From assembly GCA_024734495.1 (NCBI GenBank), contig JALMQS010000916.1:248001-312000 (forward strand): a DNA stretch of 64,000 bases, in the 5' to 3' direction. The notes under the pieces are model-generated. The model was given only the letters and a program-made list of their open reading frames with translations. It was not told where the DNA came from and did no database searches. Shown piece after piece: positions 33,884 through 46,982 of the stretch. Numbering within the stretch: the first letter of the stretch is position 1; every line of letters starts with the position of its first letter. Made by a program: the position numbers and the translations under genes. The stretch comes from Forficula auricularia. Its lineage: Eukaryota; Arthropoda; Insecta; Dermaptera; Forficulidae.

Positions 33884-36800
33884 CTTAATCAAACAATACT
33901 TTACAATTCTTCATAATATATGTTTTTACTTATTTTATATAAATAATAAAAAAAATTCACAAAAATGATCTCAAAATATTTATTATTTATGTATTTATGC
34001 ATATAAGTAACCAAAGCTGTCTAATATTGTAAAAAAAAATTATTCAATTTTTTTAGTTTGTTAAAAAAAAGTAAAATTCTAGTTTTGAAAAGGCTTATAT
34101 ATTTTTTTCTTTTGTTTTCTTATTATATATATAATCTCATAAGATCTCATTAAATTTCATTTTATGTATATCTATCAATCCATATGTAATATATATCTAG
34201 ATTCTAGATAGATAGGTATATTTATTATTTCTAAAACCAAAAATTATAAAGTAAATTGATTTATTATATTAAATTATTTTTTATTTAAATCATTATTTTA
34301 TAGGACAATAATTATAACTGTTTAAAACAGCGTGTCACTAAAAACTTTAAAGGAAAAATTTCTCACCATAAAGGTTCAATAGATGTGGAAAATTGTTTCA
34401 TAATATACGATACATCGTGTAAAGAGGAAATAAGTAAATTTAAATAAATAGACTCTCTCCTCTATTTCTAACGATTGCAAGCGATTCATAAATGCCAAAG
34501 CCAGTGAGTCACTAAAATAATACCAGTGGCAGATACTTTTCATTTCTCGAGAGTCCAGAAAAAGTGTCTAAAACTTAAACTAAAACCTAAACTTAAATTA
34601 AATTTTTGATAGAAAATTTTAATCAATTTTCTAATTTGATAAGACTAAACTTCAAAATAAAAATTGTATTACAAAATTGGAAATATTAAAAAAAAAATAT
34701 GTATTTGATTTTTATTTAAATTATTAAAATTTCAGTGGAATAACAAAACGATTACATATTTCAAAATTTTGCTTTGCAACGCATAACAGCTAATGGGATC
34801 TCCACTGGAAAAAGTAAATTCATTGGGAGTAATCCAATTAAGATTTTCCAAGACCTGCTAAACCAGTCTACTACTGCTTTAATATGCAGGCAATGTGCAA
34901 CATTGTTTAATTATAAAAAATTAAACAAATTTAAATAAAGAATGCATTTAAAAAATCATTCTGATAATTAGTCATTTTTTATTGACGAATTTATACCGAA
35001 AAATTCACACTAAATGCTTTTTTTTCTCATTTAACGACATTTCAAATAAAAAACTGAATGATAAATTAAAAAGACAAATTGTAAATCAAATGTGATTTAG
35101 AACAAAATTGAACAAAATCAAAAATCACTATTTGGTGGGTTTTTTTTCATTATGTAGAAAATGTATTATTATCTCCATTTATATAATATTATTTAATAAA
35201 CATCTTTATATTTTGTAATAAAATGTCACTCCGAAATACGACTATTTACCTACCCTGAATGAATGATCTCACAAACATGTTCTTTCTAGTATTTTTTAAT
35301 TTAGTTTTGTATTGTAAGAAATAGATTAATAACAAAAGTAAAAACAATAAAAATCAATCTAATACTTTCACTTAGTATATAAGAATAAGTGAAAGTAAAA
35401 ATAAAGACGAAATGAGTAACCAACAAAGCAAAATTGATTGGTACTTGTACATCTTAAATTTTAAAATGTGTATTTCTATATGTATTTTTCTAAACTCTTT
35501 AAAGATGGCCAAGAAAAAAAATCAAATTTATTTTGTAAATAAAATTTGTAATTAAAATAGTTTTTTACTTGAATTATTATTATTATTAATATATTATATA
35601 TGTTAAACTTGATGCGTATATGATATTATACATATATGCACATGTATCTATTTTGAGAAATATATATTTACCTACATTTATATTATATTTTTAATTTAAG
35701 AATTTAAAAATAAAATTTTCATACAATTTTCTATATAGTTGTTTTTTTTTGTAAGATTTTTTCTGTTTCAGTTAAACTAGTACCTACATATTAGTGTATA
35801 TCCCTCCGTCTGTCGGAGCATTGGATTTACCTCGTAACTAAATAAGATACAAATTTTAATTTACCCCAAATTCGAAAATCGTATTAGAATTTTAATCAAA
35901 TGATTATTTTGGGAGGGCCAAATTTTTTGTAAAAATTATTTTTTATCATAAGTGAGTTATTCTTGAAAAGATCTCCTTGAGTAGAATTAAGAAAATTTAA
36001 TTTACTTTAAAATAAGTGTGGGAGGCCTGGCTTAAAACTTTGAAAAATTCACTCATTCTATCTTTATCAACGAGAAATAGGATGTAATTGATATCTCAAG
36101 TATTTTGGAAATTATAAGGTATGGAACCCTCAGTATGCGAGTCTGAATCGCACTTGTCAGGCTTATTAATTTAATTTTTTTTTTTTTAATCATATTGATG
36201 ATATAAATAGTTACGTCAAGAAGGTACACTTGCTGTAGGCTTTGAATTGCCCCTCTATCGTGAAAAGAAGAAAAAGGAGATAGTCATGCAGCCGAGAAGC
36301 AAATAAGTTACCTCATCAAAACAAAAGGTTTGAGTTTCTTGGGTGAAACTACTTTTTATGTATATCCTAAAACCGGCCGTCTGCCGGGGCCCAGCGGCCA
36401 ACTTCACTCAGCTGGTCAAAAAGTCGAAAGGGGGGGGGGGGGGCGGGGTGGAAATGTCCCGTTTTTTTGGTTTTTCGCTTATATCTCAAAAACAATAGGT
36501 CGTAAGGAAAGAATTACTCTTAGCATAATGAAAGGGTATAAAATTTACTACAAGATTTCTTCTATTTAGTTTTTCTCTATTCCTTGTGGTTTTTCAGATA
36601 TTCGCCCGCGAATATCGTTTATGTAGGAAAAAATAAAATTTCCTACATTTTTCGTCGAACTTTGGTCTCTAGCACCTCAGCCTTTCGTTTTACAGTAAAA
36701 GTCCTCAGAAAAGAAGTTGTAGAGCATTCAATTTCCTTTAAAATGATATTTACATTTATGATTTTATCTTCAAATCGTTTGGAGTTATAACAATTTAAAA

Positions 36801-37290
36801 ATTTCAGGTCGATTTATACATGCTAGAAAACCCCGCAATAGCCCAGTATATAGGGGAGTTTCAGCTTACATTAATTGCGGGAAAATATTTTTTCTACGAT
36901 CGTTTGGTATGATGTGGGTATGCCAAATCTAAGTTTGCGACCTCGAAAGTGTGAGGGACAACTTTTGGTGGCCGAAAAATCTCGAAATTTTCGGAATTTA
37001 ACCCAAAAATTTGCATATTTAATGGATTGGGTTGGAGTCGAAGATATCTGTAGAATTGCATCCAGGGTGGAAATAGAATGTTTGGAAGATTCTCAGCGCA
37101 GATTCGAACCATATTCGAGAGAGGAGTCAATTTAAATCTTATACAGAATAAGAAGTAAAATAGCGTCTGGGTCTGAAGAGAAAACCAAGCTAGCTTGCAA
37201 TGGCACAAGCATTGTAGAGAAAAAAAATACTTAATTTTGAATTTTAACATTAAAAAAAATATATAAATAAAGAATGGATAAATAAATTAT
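33884..37290. other. ~3.4 kb with no supported gene
   Basis: AT-rich, with a G-run at 36430-36443 and text such as CGCTTATATCTCAAAAACAA that recurs in several repeats here. Overlapping short frames at 36330-37250 are on both strands and unrecognised; this part is probably decayed mobile DNA next to the LINE. Confidence 0.4.
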
Positions 37291-37294
37291 ATTT

Positions 37295-39234
37295 ATGAAT
37301 ACTTGGTTTGGTAGACAATGCGCAGATTCCGTCCGTGAAAAAAACAAATCTTTTCAGAAATGGCAACTTTCACGGCTAGAATGTGACCGAGTTGCATTTA
37401 CCAAATCGCGAAGCTCATGCAAAAAAATTATCTCTGAGGCAAAGAAATCATTCGACCAGAGGATAGCAGACCGTCTCGCATCTTGCCCCAATGGAAAACG
37501 GGCCTTTTTCTCGTTACATAAGGCAATAAATAGAAATTTCGAGTCCCCCTCACTTCCGCCCCTCTTTCACCCAAATGGTTCAGTAGCCACGACCCCCGCT
37601 GAAAAAGCCGAATCACTAGCATCCTATTTCGCAACTAACTCCACTTTAGATGACAAAGGGCTTAACCCGCCCACTTATACCCCCAAACCAACCTCATGGG
37701 CAAAATAATTTTCAGGCCCCAAATAATCATAAAAGCCATTAATAAATTAAATTCCAAATCCGCCGCTGGCCCAGATAACATCCCACCAATTGTCATTAAA
37801 AATGCGCCCCTGAACTTGCCCCTATCTTATCCAAGCTATTCCAACTCTCTTACGAGTCGGGCATATTCCCCAAAAGCTGGAAAATAGCCAGAGTCACACC
37901 TATTCTAAAAAAGGAGACACATCACAAATCTCTAATTACAGGCCTATCTCGATCACCTCTGTTCTTTCCAAATTAATGGAATTAGTCATAAACCAACACG
38001 TGATTCATCACTTAGAAAACAATAAATTAATTCACGATAGACAATATGGATTCAGACAAAATCGTTCCACAGGCGACATCTTAACCTATGTCACCCACAC
38101 CTTGAACAATACTCTAGAGGCCGGAAAAGAAACCCTCGCTGTAGCCCTTGATATCTCCAAAGCTTTTGACCAGGTTTGGCACAAAAATCTTCTTGCCAAA
38201 CTACCAGCCTTTGGATTCACACCAACACTTCGCAAATGGATAGAAAGCTTTCTGACAAACCGAAGTATAAAAGTTGTGGTGGATGGAACATCATCTGAAT
38301 CGTTCTCCACAAACTCTGGTGTTCCCCAAGGCTCTGTAATCTCCTCCACACTCTTCCTTATTTATATAAACGACCTTATTGATCAAACGGCAAACCCCAC
38401 TCATTGTTACGCCGACGATAGCACTCTACACGGCAAACCCTCTCTCCCAAATAATCGAATCAATATTGCCTCCTCAATTACTCTCGACTTAGACAAACTG
38501 AATAAATGGGGCTCTCAAAATTTAGTTAACTTTAATTCAAATAAGACTCAATGTTGTCTAATTTCTAGGCGCGAAAATAGAGATTTCCCTGATATTCACT
38601 TCGATTCGAATACCCTGAAAATGTGTGACAGCCTATCCATGTTGGGCGTCTCTGTCGCATCTGACCTGTCTTGGAATGAACACATCTCCTCTGTGGCGAA
38701 ATCTGCAGCAAGGAAGATTGGCTTCTTATTCAGGTCCAAGCGATTTTACAAACCCCCACAACTTCTCACCATCTACAAGGCCCAAATCCGCCCCTGTCTC
38801 GAATACGGCTCTCATCTATGGAGAGGAGCCTCAAAATATTCTCTTGCTACCCTTGATGCAATTCAGAAACGAGCCGTCAGGCTAATTGACGATTCTACCC
38901 TCACCGACTCCCTCGACTCGCTAGCTCATCGAAGAGATGTCTCTGCCCTTTCCCTTTTCTATAGATACTATCACGGCAGGTGCTCTGACGAGATAAAATC
39001 AATAATTCCCCCCAAAGCATGCTTTGCACGCAGCACACGTTTTGCCGACTCCCAACACTCTTTCGCTGTCAAATTGGAAAAGTGCCGGACCACTTCATTC
39101 GCGAATACATATATCCCCATGACTTCAAGGAACTGGAACTCTCTCCCAGCCTCTATCTTTCCCAGCACCTATGATCTTCAAACCTTCAAAACCAGGGTGC
39201 ATAGACACCTGCGTCTACATCCTCTCTCTTAATC
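37295..39234 (+). pseudogene. Non-LTR retrotransposon (LINE) reverse transcriptase, frameshifted
   Basis: Reverse transcriptase of a Jockey/CR1-like LINE. A first frame (37295-37708) gives the pre-RT region (EKNKSFQKWQ ... RIADRLASCPNGKRAFFSLH). A second (37696-37887) has the N-terminal RT motif NKLNSKSAAGPDNIPP. The reading then shifts again in an A-run near 37905 to NYRPISITSV and the long frame 37976-39234. That frame carries ALDISKAFDQVWH (motif A Asp), SGVPQGSV (38313-38336), the YADD active site (38407-38418), a GVSVASDLSW motif and the C-terminal TSRNWNSLPAS. No endonuclease or ORF1 precedes it, so the copy is 5'-truncated as well as frameshifted and is probably dead. Confidence 0.9.
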
Positions 39235-39352
39235 AACTTTCCCTTCTCTTCGGTAATGCAAGGGTCTTTCGAGATCCATAGGGGCTACATCTTTACTGGT
39301 GCACCCCTTCTTGCATTCGATTGCATTAAAAAAAAACAAAAAAAAAAACATA
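37295..39352 (+). mobile_element. 5'-truncated LINE with poly(A) tail
   Basis: The element comprises the broken reverse transcriptase plus a short 3' UTR (CTTCGGTAATGCAAGGGTCT at about 39259) and an A-rich tail at 39328-39352. Relics of the same group occur at 6010, 7960 and 9876. A target duplication could not be fixed. Confidence 0.8.
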
Positions 39353-40025
39353 GAATTGATTTGGCTTGCTATTTTTATCCTGATAAATAATTGGAGTTGA
39401 AAATAGATATTATATCTACTATATAAATAAATATTATATTTTTTCCTAAGAAGAAATAATTTGCTTCCTAGGGCGACAGATTTTTAGGAGCGAGAAATTT
39501 CAGATTACTTTTAGCAATTCATTTTTATTTTTCGACAATATAAAAAATAAATAATAAATGAAAAAATGTAATCTATAAAATTATTTTTTTATTAAAATTT
39601 TGAGAGAATTTTATCATAAAAATAAAAATAAATAAAAGTGAAATAACGCCCTAATTACATCGATGTTGGACTAAAAGCACTTTGCAAGAAAAACAGCTTC
39701 ACTTGGGAATCCCATCTTCTAAAAAAAATTAGGGGCCTCAAATAACAACTCGCCTAGAGCGCCACTTGTCTTTAGGCCGGCACTGATCATGAGTAATTCT
39801 ATTTTGAATATAAAAGACAAATTCCGATAGAAGTATAGCATTCAAATTTTTATAGAAAATCAAGATAGATGGTGAACTAATAAATCCGGCGTTATGGATT
39901 TTTTTTATTAACATGTCATAAGAGTTATTTGAATTAAACACGATACAATTCGAAAAAAATCACATACCAGGTCCGGATGATCGTTAATTAAATGTGTTGC
40001 TCTCATCATACAGATTATTTTCTTT
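39353..40025. other. No gene; isolated hAT-like terminus
   Basis: At 39749-39786 the minus strand reads CAGTGCCGGCCTAAAGACA then AGTGGCGCTCTAGGCGAG, the style of a hAT end. No partner end with matching 8-bp flanks was found. Confidence 0.35.
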
Positions 40026-40029
40026 AAAA

Positions 40030-40745
40030 AATATATTATTAAAAATGAATTTAGTTTTTTGAAAATTAATATTTTTATTTTTCCCTTGAAATTCTCAATA
40101 ATGTTGATAAGGGTCCCCCCTTTGTATCAACTAACCTTCAAAGAGAGGTTTCTAAAAGTTATTTTTTTCGAGATATTCAAACGAAAATATACATTTCAAA
40201 CTCTCTATAAAATATACTATTTAAAATAATTTTAGTTATTTGAAAATTAATATTTTTTTTCTTGATATTCTCAATCAAGTTGATAAGGATCCCCCCTTTG
40301 TATCAACTAACCTTCAAAGAGAGGTTTCTAAAAGTATTTTTTTGTTCGAGATATTCAAAGAAAAATATACATTTCAATCTCTCTATAAAATATACTATTT
40401 AAAATAAGTTTAGTTTTTTGAAAATTAATATTTCTTTTCACTTTGAAATTCTCAATCAAGTTGATAAGGGTGCCCTCTTTGTTTCAACTATCCTTCAAAG
40501 AGAGGTTTCTAAAAGTAATTTTTTTCGAGATATTCAAACGAAAATATATTTTTTTAACTCTTCAATAAATATACTATTTAAAATTAGTTTAGTTTTATGA
40601 AAATTATTATTTTTTCCCCCTAAAAATTCTGAATCAATTTTATAAGGGTCCCCCCTTTGTATCAAATACACTTCGAAGAAAGGGTTCATGAAGTAATTTT
40701 TTTCCAGATATTCAAACCAAAATATATATTTAACAAAAATGTTAT
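40030..40745 (+). repeat. Four-unit tandem repeat (~178 bp unit)
   Basis: Four head-to-tail units are marked by GTTGATAAGG at 40103, 40279 and 40460 and its diverged form at 40638, a spacing of 176-181 bp. Each has CCCCCCTTTGTATCAACTA, AAGAGAGGTTTCTAAAAGT and TTTTTTCGAGATATTCAAA. Units differ by 10-20%, so the array is not freshly amplified. Related text occurs at 51835-52345. Confidence 0.9.
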
Positions 40746-40899
40746 TTCTCAAAATTTTTAAAAGAGAAAATAAAATATTACAGAAAGATACATCCCATTT
40801 ATTAGATAAATTTTAATTTAATTTTTTCTCACCATTCTATCGCTTTTGGTTGTAATTATTTTTATCTTTGAACAGCTAATTAATTCCGAAACTTTACCT

Positions 40900-41115
40900 T
40901 GATTTTCATTTCTTAGAATGGAGAGGGGTCGGCCAAAATTTGGTTCCCATCGGAGTGATTTTTCCCCGGGACTAGCCAGCATAATCCACCTTATCGATCT
41001 AATTACCCGATCCTAATCGAAACAGCAGTTCACCCAGCCACAAACATTTGTCATCCCTTGTACATGTCCACTAATTTGACCGATGAGCAGCCAGCCGCAT
41101 GCGGGTTCATTTCCT
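40900..41115. promoter_or_regulatory. GC-elevated single-copy island
   Basis: Contains TTTTTCCCCGGGACTAGCCA, CTTATCGATCTAATTACCCG and CAGCCAGCCGCATGCGGG. It is not repeated in the window and shows no coding frame. Conserved non-coding DNA is possible. Confidence 0.25.
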
Positions 41116-42761
41116 CATATCGTGTTACCTTATTTCCAATATAGGTACGTATATTGAATTTTCCCATCTATTCTTAAGTACAACATTCAAATATGGGAAA
41201 TGCGACTTCGGTTGAGCTGAGGTTTAAAATCTGCGAAATCTGAAATCATAGTTTTTACTTTATTTGTTACTGAGATCATTCATCCGAATATACGCCAGAT
41301 ACAATTTATCGACAATTAATTCTGAATATTTTCATACGCTTTTCAAGTTATGAAGAAAAATCCGATTCAAATCGTTTATTCTATTGGAATTATCTAATAA
41401 AAAGTTTATTTAGAGTCAAAACTTTGAGTGGTAAATTTCTCTATGATATAGTTAGAAGTAATTAATTTTACTTGATAATATTAATTTTTAAAATATACTT
41501 TATTGTCATTGAAATACGTTTCGACAACGATGTGCCATCATCAGTCTGTAAAATTTTTCTTTTATTTTACTTTTTTGTTATTTTCTGTTATAATTTTACA
41601 TGTGGATTTTAAAGATAATTAAAATTTCAATATTGTATTTATTTATATGCATTTTTAACTTTTTTATGTAAAAAAAGAAATACGAGAGGAGGCCTCTTGC
41701 CTAGTGCTTCAAATTTCCCTAATCCGTCACTGGATGTACAACGACCTGTACCTTTTCAAAATTTAGGACTAAAATTAAAGGAAAAACTCAAATATTTCAA
41801 TACTTGGAACGCTCTTTGCAAATTGTAGAGATTTGTTAATTTTCGTCATCTAGTTTCGGCTAGATCGCTGAAACGTGGCAGGAAAAGGTGCACCTATTTA
41901 TTACAAACATTTCTGCTATATTCCAGCTATAATAACATTCAAAGGCTTCCTTATAATGATTGAAATTTCTGTATTTTTCAACTTGGAGTCCCTAAGCTAG
42001 AACCGCTTGACATCTAATCAGTTTAATTATATATTAATTAGGCTCACATGAACCCGTCATCCATTTCGGTTTATTTTTACGCCTTTCAAAATAATAACTA
42101 TGAGAATGGATCAAAAAGCGAGGTTTAAAAACACCACATCGTATAAAGTAAAAATATTTCAATATTTCCGTCACAACTGATTCATGAATAAACATTTGAA
42201 AATTTCATACAAAAGATTCGGTTCAAAATATACTGATATGCATTTCGAATCGACGTATTATTGGTTAACAAGCCTAATTTTTATTTGTTTTCCTAATATG
42301 AACATTCTTGAACCAGAACGAACTTTCTACGATTTCGCGTCGACGCATAATTATCGAAACATTGTTTTAGGATTAATTTTCTCTGACAGTTCCAAACCCA
42401 AATAAGATTTTTTTAATGATATTGATGCAAGAAGATGTTATACTGAAAAAGTGCAACCTCTGTAGTTCAGGGTCCTTTGCATCATGAAGAGAAGGAGTAT
42501 AGAAAGCAATTTCAGGGAGTTGAAGATACCTGTAGATACGGGGACTGAAGGTTATATGTCGCCATGCCTTGAGTGTTTCAGTCTCTACAAGTCATAGGGA
42601 TAAACGATAAACAAATTGGTGAATGTGTTTGTTATGTTAGTTTCTAATTTAATCGAAAAGAGATGTTGAATGTTTTAAAATGTTTTTTTCGCAAACGAAG
42701 GTTTAAAGGAGATTATTTATTTAATCTCGTCAATAACATTTAAGGAAAGCGGTGTCGATTT
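41116..42761. other. No gene; contains one hammerhead-like core
   Basis: AT-rich DNA. The only marked structure is the ribozyme-like motif at 41517-41544. The 73-residue frame at 42184-42405 is not recognised. Confidence 0.4.
41517..41544 (-). ncRNA. Isolated hammerhead-like core
   Basis: On the minus strand CTGATGA, U, GGCA, a six-base loop, TGTC and GAAACGTA. Stem II is four pairs with one G-U. No inverted arm or tail is visible, so this may be a 5'-truncated or decayed copy of the foldback class. Confidence 0.4.
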
Positions 42762-43433
42762 ATAAGCTGACGTGTTCTGATGTGGCCATCCACTTGACTT
42801 TACCATACAACCTGGCCTTTAAAATTATTTATAATCATGTAGGAGGGGGGGTTAGTTTTTGCATTTTTATACTTCTGGGGTCACACTGATTATGTATTCA
42901 AAATGTGGTTGAGTTTGGTAAATGACTAAGATTTTCATTTTTTGACCCCCCCTCCCATTTTGGGCGGTTAGTTTTTGCATTTTTAGACTTCTGGCGGCCC
43001 ACTGATTATGTATACAAAATTTGCTTGAGTTTGCTTAACCTAGATTTTTAATTTTTAGCCCCCCCCTCCACTCCCTTTAATTTTGGGTCGATATGCACCA
43101 AAATCTAATCAGTTCCTAATCTCAATGGACCAAAACTACGTGAGAAATTTGGTTTCAGTATTCACACTATTTTTTGAGCTAGCTCGTCCATAAAAATTTG
43201 ACTAACTAACAGACTAACTAACAGACTAACAGACATTTTGACAAAAGAACTATTATCTCGAAAAATATAATTTTTTCGATGTTCACTTATTAGAGCTTTT
43301 TTGTAGAGCGAAATACCATGGTTTCGCTCAAGTTTTTAATCAAATTAGTTTCAGCCGTTTTTAAGATATTTCGAAAAAAGAAGGAAAAAAACACTTTTTT
43401 CATGCACGATTACAATACGCTGTATGGTAAAGT
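42762..43433 (-). repeat. ~700-bp dispersed repeat, copy 5 (reverse)
   Basis: It starts ATAAGCTGACGTGTTCTGAT and GTGGCCATCCACTTGACTTT, and ends CACGATTACAATACGCTGTA then TGGTAAAGT. Two C-run sub-repeats lie inside. It is the most complete copy on the GCTGACGTG side. Confidence 0.78.
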
Positions 43434-44035
43434 AAAAATTATAAAGGGTTGGAATTAGTGGTGTTCCAAAAAATGAAAATTGAATTAAAGTTTGACTTAA
43501 AACTTTATTTCAATTTTTATTTTGTGAAACACCACTTTATAATTTTTTTAATCTCATCAGTACAAATGGTAATACATAACTATAAAAAAAAGAAAAGACG
43601 GAGAGGAGGAGTTCTACGATGGACCAGGGAATCAAGGCTGATCGCCATTATTATAGTTAGAGAGCTCGCCTCTGAATCCCATTCACAGATCGAGACGCAA
43701 AAATCATGCTTTATGAAAAACTACTGAGACCTGAGACCAAATAAAACGCATATAAGCTAAGTGGGTTGTACATATTTTTGAAAGGGGCTTTAAATACAAG
43801 ATCTTTCATCATTAATAAATGACATATAAATGAGAAATTTATCTTGATATTATGTTTATAAGTTATTTTTTTATGCATTTTTATCTAATTCCATGTAAGT
43901 ACATTGTACAATTTGTTTGTATAAATTTATTTCTGATCATGTTAATTTATCTTTTTGAAATAGAATGAATATGGACTACTTCACAAAAGAAAATAAATTC
44001 ATCGTACGAATGATTACATAATATGTAGTTGCAGA
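43434..44035. other. No gene seen
   Basis: AT-rich. The inverted pair around 43449-43540 (AAACACCACT..AGTGGTGTTCC) is a small hairpin; the 92-residue frame is unrecognised. Confidence 0.4.
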
Positions 44036-44117
44036 CAGTGGCGTAACCAGAAAATTTTCATGGGGGGGGGGGGGGGGGCAACCACAAATCAAAATATTTA
44101 TTGGGAATTTTTTTTAT

Positions 44118-44512
44118 TAAAAAATTTTTGAAAAAAATAAAAACCGACTTCAAAAAATTAAATGCAACAAATATAAAAATACACTAAAAGGTATAAAACT
44201 AATTATTATCTTATTTAGTTACAACTAAACGACGAAATATTAACACGAAATTACTTTTTAAAGTCGGTGCCAAACAAACTATACCTATAAGCGAGCGTAC
44301 CCGCCAAACGTACTAAGTAAGATCCGTCGAGTGCGATTCATAAAAGGTATATGTTTGGCACCAACTTCAAAAAGTAATTTCGTGTTAATATTTCGTCGTT
44401 TAGTTGTAACTAAATAAGATAATAATTATTTTATACCTTTTAGTGTATTTTTATATTTGTTGCATTTAATTTTTGAAGTCGGTTTTTATTTTTTCTTAAA
44501 AATTTTTATTTT
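44118..44512. repeat. Palindrome 1 inside the hAT element
   Basis: Arms of ~170 bp (44118-44290 and 44337-44512) share AAAACCGACTTCAAAAA, CGAAATATTAACACGAAATT and GTTTGGCACC-type text. Another GAAGTCGGTT follows at 44844-44854 after AACCTCCTCC. Likely a foldback-type insertion. Confidence 0.8.
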
Positions 44513-44869
44513 TCTCTTTTTAGTGATGTTATTAATAGTGATTATATCATCAGAACTTGACCAAATTAATATGACACCATCCCTAAGACACCCCTTTCGG
44601 ATAAAAAAAGAACCATCGAAATCGGTTCATAAACAAAGAGGTTAGGTCTAAACAAACCTAATAAAAAAGGTCTAATACCTATGAAAAAAAATGGAAAAAA
44701 AAATGGGACCAATCGGAAGCTAGACTGGACCCAATGCAAAAAAAATTTTCAAAATCGGTTGACAATTGGCGGAGATATGAGGTAACATAGGCAAAAAAAA
44801 AAAAAAAAAAAAATTCAATCGAATAGAGAACCTCCTCCTTTTTTGAAGTCGGTTAAAAACAAATAGTCC

Positions 44870-44986
44870 ATAAAGCAATTTGAACCGAGAAAGTTAAATA
44901 ATATGATAAATAATTTTCTAAATGTAGAATTAACATAAGAAATTATTTATCATATTATTTAACTTTCGCGGCTCAAATTGCTTTAA
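44870..44986. repeat. Palindrome 2 inside the hAT element
   Basis: Arms 44870-44917 and 44939-44986 (AAAGCAATTTGAACC..GGCTCAAATTGCTTT and AATATGATAAATAATT) are almost perfect, with a ~21-base loop. Confidence 0.85.
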
Positions 44987-45021
44987 GAAAAAAATTAAAA
45001 AGTTAAATTGTGTTTTTTATT

Positions 45022-45873
45022 TGGAAAGTTTTGGAGTAGTTGTATTTTCTTCTATCCTTTATGTTTTTGGGTGTGCTGTATCCGAATCTGAGGTTTGCTA
45101 ACAAAATTTCGTGACGGAACATTGTCAAAAATGCAAAAAAATCTCATTTTCGGCGGTTTTTTGCTTATAACCAGAAAACTATCAACTTTTCGTAAATAAC
45201 CTTCCTATTCAAAATGAAAGTTCACAAAATTTCATACAAATTTCATTATTTAGATTTTTTTCTCCGGCCAACCGTTCGGGCTCAAGCGTTAGTTTGCATA
45301 TTTTTTCTGTTTCCGTAAATCCAAAAATTAGCATTTTTTCCCATTTTAACCTTTTCGACCAAGACCACTCTATACATTTTTAAAATAGATTAAATTTGAT
45401 ACAATTGAAACAAAGTTTCATCTTAATTGGATAATGATAACCCGTGCCGCAATGAGATTGAATTTTTGAAAAATTGCAATTTTTTGCAAAATGGCAGTTT
45501 TTCATAAAATTAAAACCACTCAACCTAGAAACTTGATTTCTATATCATTCTCTAAGAAATTTTGTTGACTTGAACGTTTACCTGAACCTCTTTTTTGTTA
45601 AAACTCTTAGATTTATAGATATCCAGATATCCAGATAATCATATGCTTTGTAGGAAATTTTATGAACTTTCATTTTGAAAAGGAAGGTTATTTACAAAAA
45701 GTTGATAGTTTTCGAGTTATAAGCAAAAAAACTCCAAAAAATTAGATTTTGTACATTCTTTTGCATTTTTGACATTGTTCCGTCACGAAATTTTGTTAGC
45801 AAACCTCAGATTCGGATTCAGCACACCAAAAAACATATAGGATTAAGAAATCAAAACTACCCCAAAACTTTCC
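45022..45873. repeat. Palindrome 3 inside the hAT element
   Basis: Arms ~220 bp long (45022-45242 and 45650-45873) share CCGAATCTGAGGTTTGCTAA, TTTCGTGACGGAACATTGTC and AACTATCAACTTTTCGTAA. They enclose a 400-bp unique centre. The arms are diverged, hence old. Confidence 0.82.
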
Positions 45874-46095
45874 CGCGAAGGGCCCTTTAAAGAACAATTT
45901 AACTGGAATAAAAAGGTACTGCAAGAAATTAAAAAAAGAACATAATTCTTGATTAAACATATGAAATATATTCAATTACGGTTAATTTGCCATAAGAAAC
46001 GGTTTGTCGTTTCCGTTACTCATCCCATGAGCCCTGCCCTTGGGGGGAGTGGATTCTGACCCCCCCCCCCCCGTGGCTACGCCTCTGGTTGCAGA

Positions 46096-46814
46096 TTTAC
46101 TTTGACAATGAACGTTATTATCTTTTCACATGACCGAATTTTAGATATAGCTATATATTTTTTATAATTTTTGTATTGTTTTGGTATTTATTTATTTGAT
46201 GTTCTTTTCACAATTAATCGTAAAATACGTAGGTAACCTTTAAGCTTGTGGAATTTTATAGAAAATTAAGACATGAAATGATTTCTTTTAAAGTGTAAAA
46301 ACGTTTCTGGCAATATTTTGAGTGTTCAAACATCATAAAATGATGTATAATGTTTGATAATAACATTTTATAATTATTTTCCTTTAATGGACAGATGATC
46401 TCTGTTTATATAAATAAAAATTGTGTCACAGATGGGCTTACATTTTAGTTTATGGTCAATTGAACTCCGCCTAAATACAACACGCAACATGTACAATTTG
46501 CTTCCCATTTTTATTAATTGCCTCCCTTTATATAATACATTTTACTCTTTTCGAATGATTTCTTAATAAGCCCTTAAACGTATAGTATCGAATTATCCTT
46601 TGTTTTTTTTAATTAATTTGATGAAAAAGTGAAAACCTTTTCAAGACTCACGTTATAGACGTCTTAATAACAAATTATTAAATAAAAATTCATTTTTTAA
46701 TTTAATTATCTTGAGATAAATTGAGTTTTTAATTAATTTAATTTTTAATAAACTATTAGGGATTTTTCAAATAAATTATATGATTAATTTAATTAACATT
46801 TTTATGGCCACAAC
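46096..46814. other. No gene seen
   Basis: AT-rich DNA between the hAT element and the TTAA-MITE fragment. Confidence 0.5.
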
Positions 46815-46982
46815 TTAAGGTAGTTTCCCCATATGGATTTTCTTAGGATTTTTTTGAAATTTAGACAGATTATTATTTAAATACTTTTGCATGGGTGGCA
46901 AAACGAAATTTTTGAACAATACAGTTCCGGAGATATTAGATTCCAAAGATAGAGTTTTTCAGACTCTTGTACATTGCACTAT
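46815..46982 (+). mobile_element. Left part of a TTAA-flanked MITE
   Basis: TTAAGGTAGTTTCCCCATAT and the following ~165 bp match 18208-18370, then similarity stops at CACTATCAAG. It is a 3'-truncated or rearranged copy. Confidence 0.75.

Larger units (their letters stand above)
44036..46087. mobile_element. hAT transposon, non-autonomous, with internal palindromes
   Basis: Ends CAGTGGCGTAACCAGAAAAT (44036) and, inverted, CAGAGGCGTAGCCACGGGGG (to 46087) are flanked by perfect 8-bp duplications GTTGCAGA (44028-44035 and 46088-46095). The terminal CAGNGGCG and 8-bp duplication are hallmarks of hAT. A G-run lies just inside each end. No transposase is present; the 2 kb interior is filled by three separate palindromes, so it has probably captured or been invaded by other elements. 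Confidence 0.88.

Noticed and set aside
36330..37250. Overlapping frames on both strands upstream of the LINE
   Set aside because: No conserved motif, and the region contains repeat-like text; not supported as a gene or as the LINE endonuclease.
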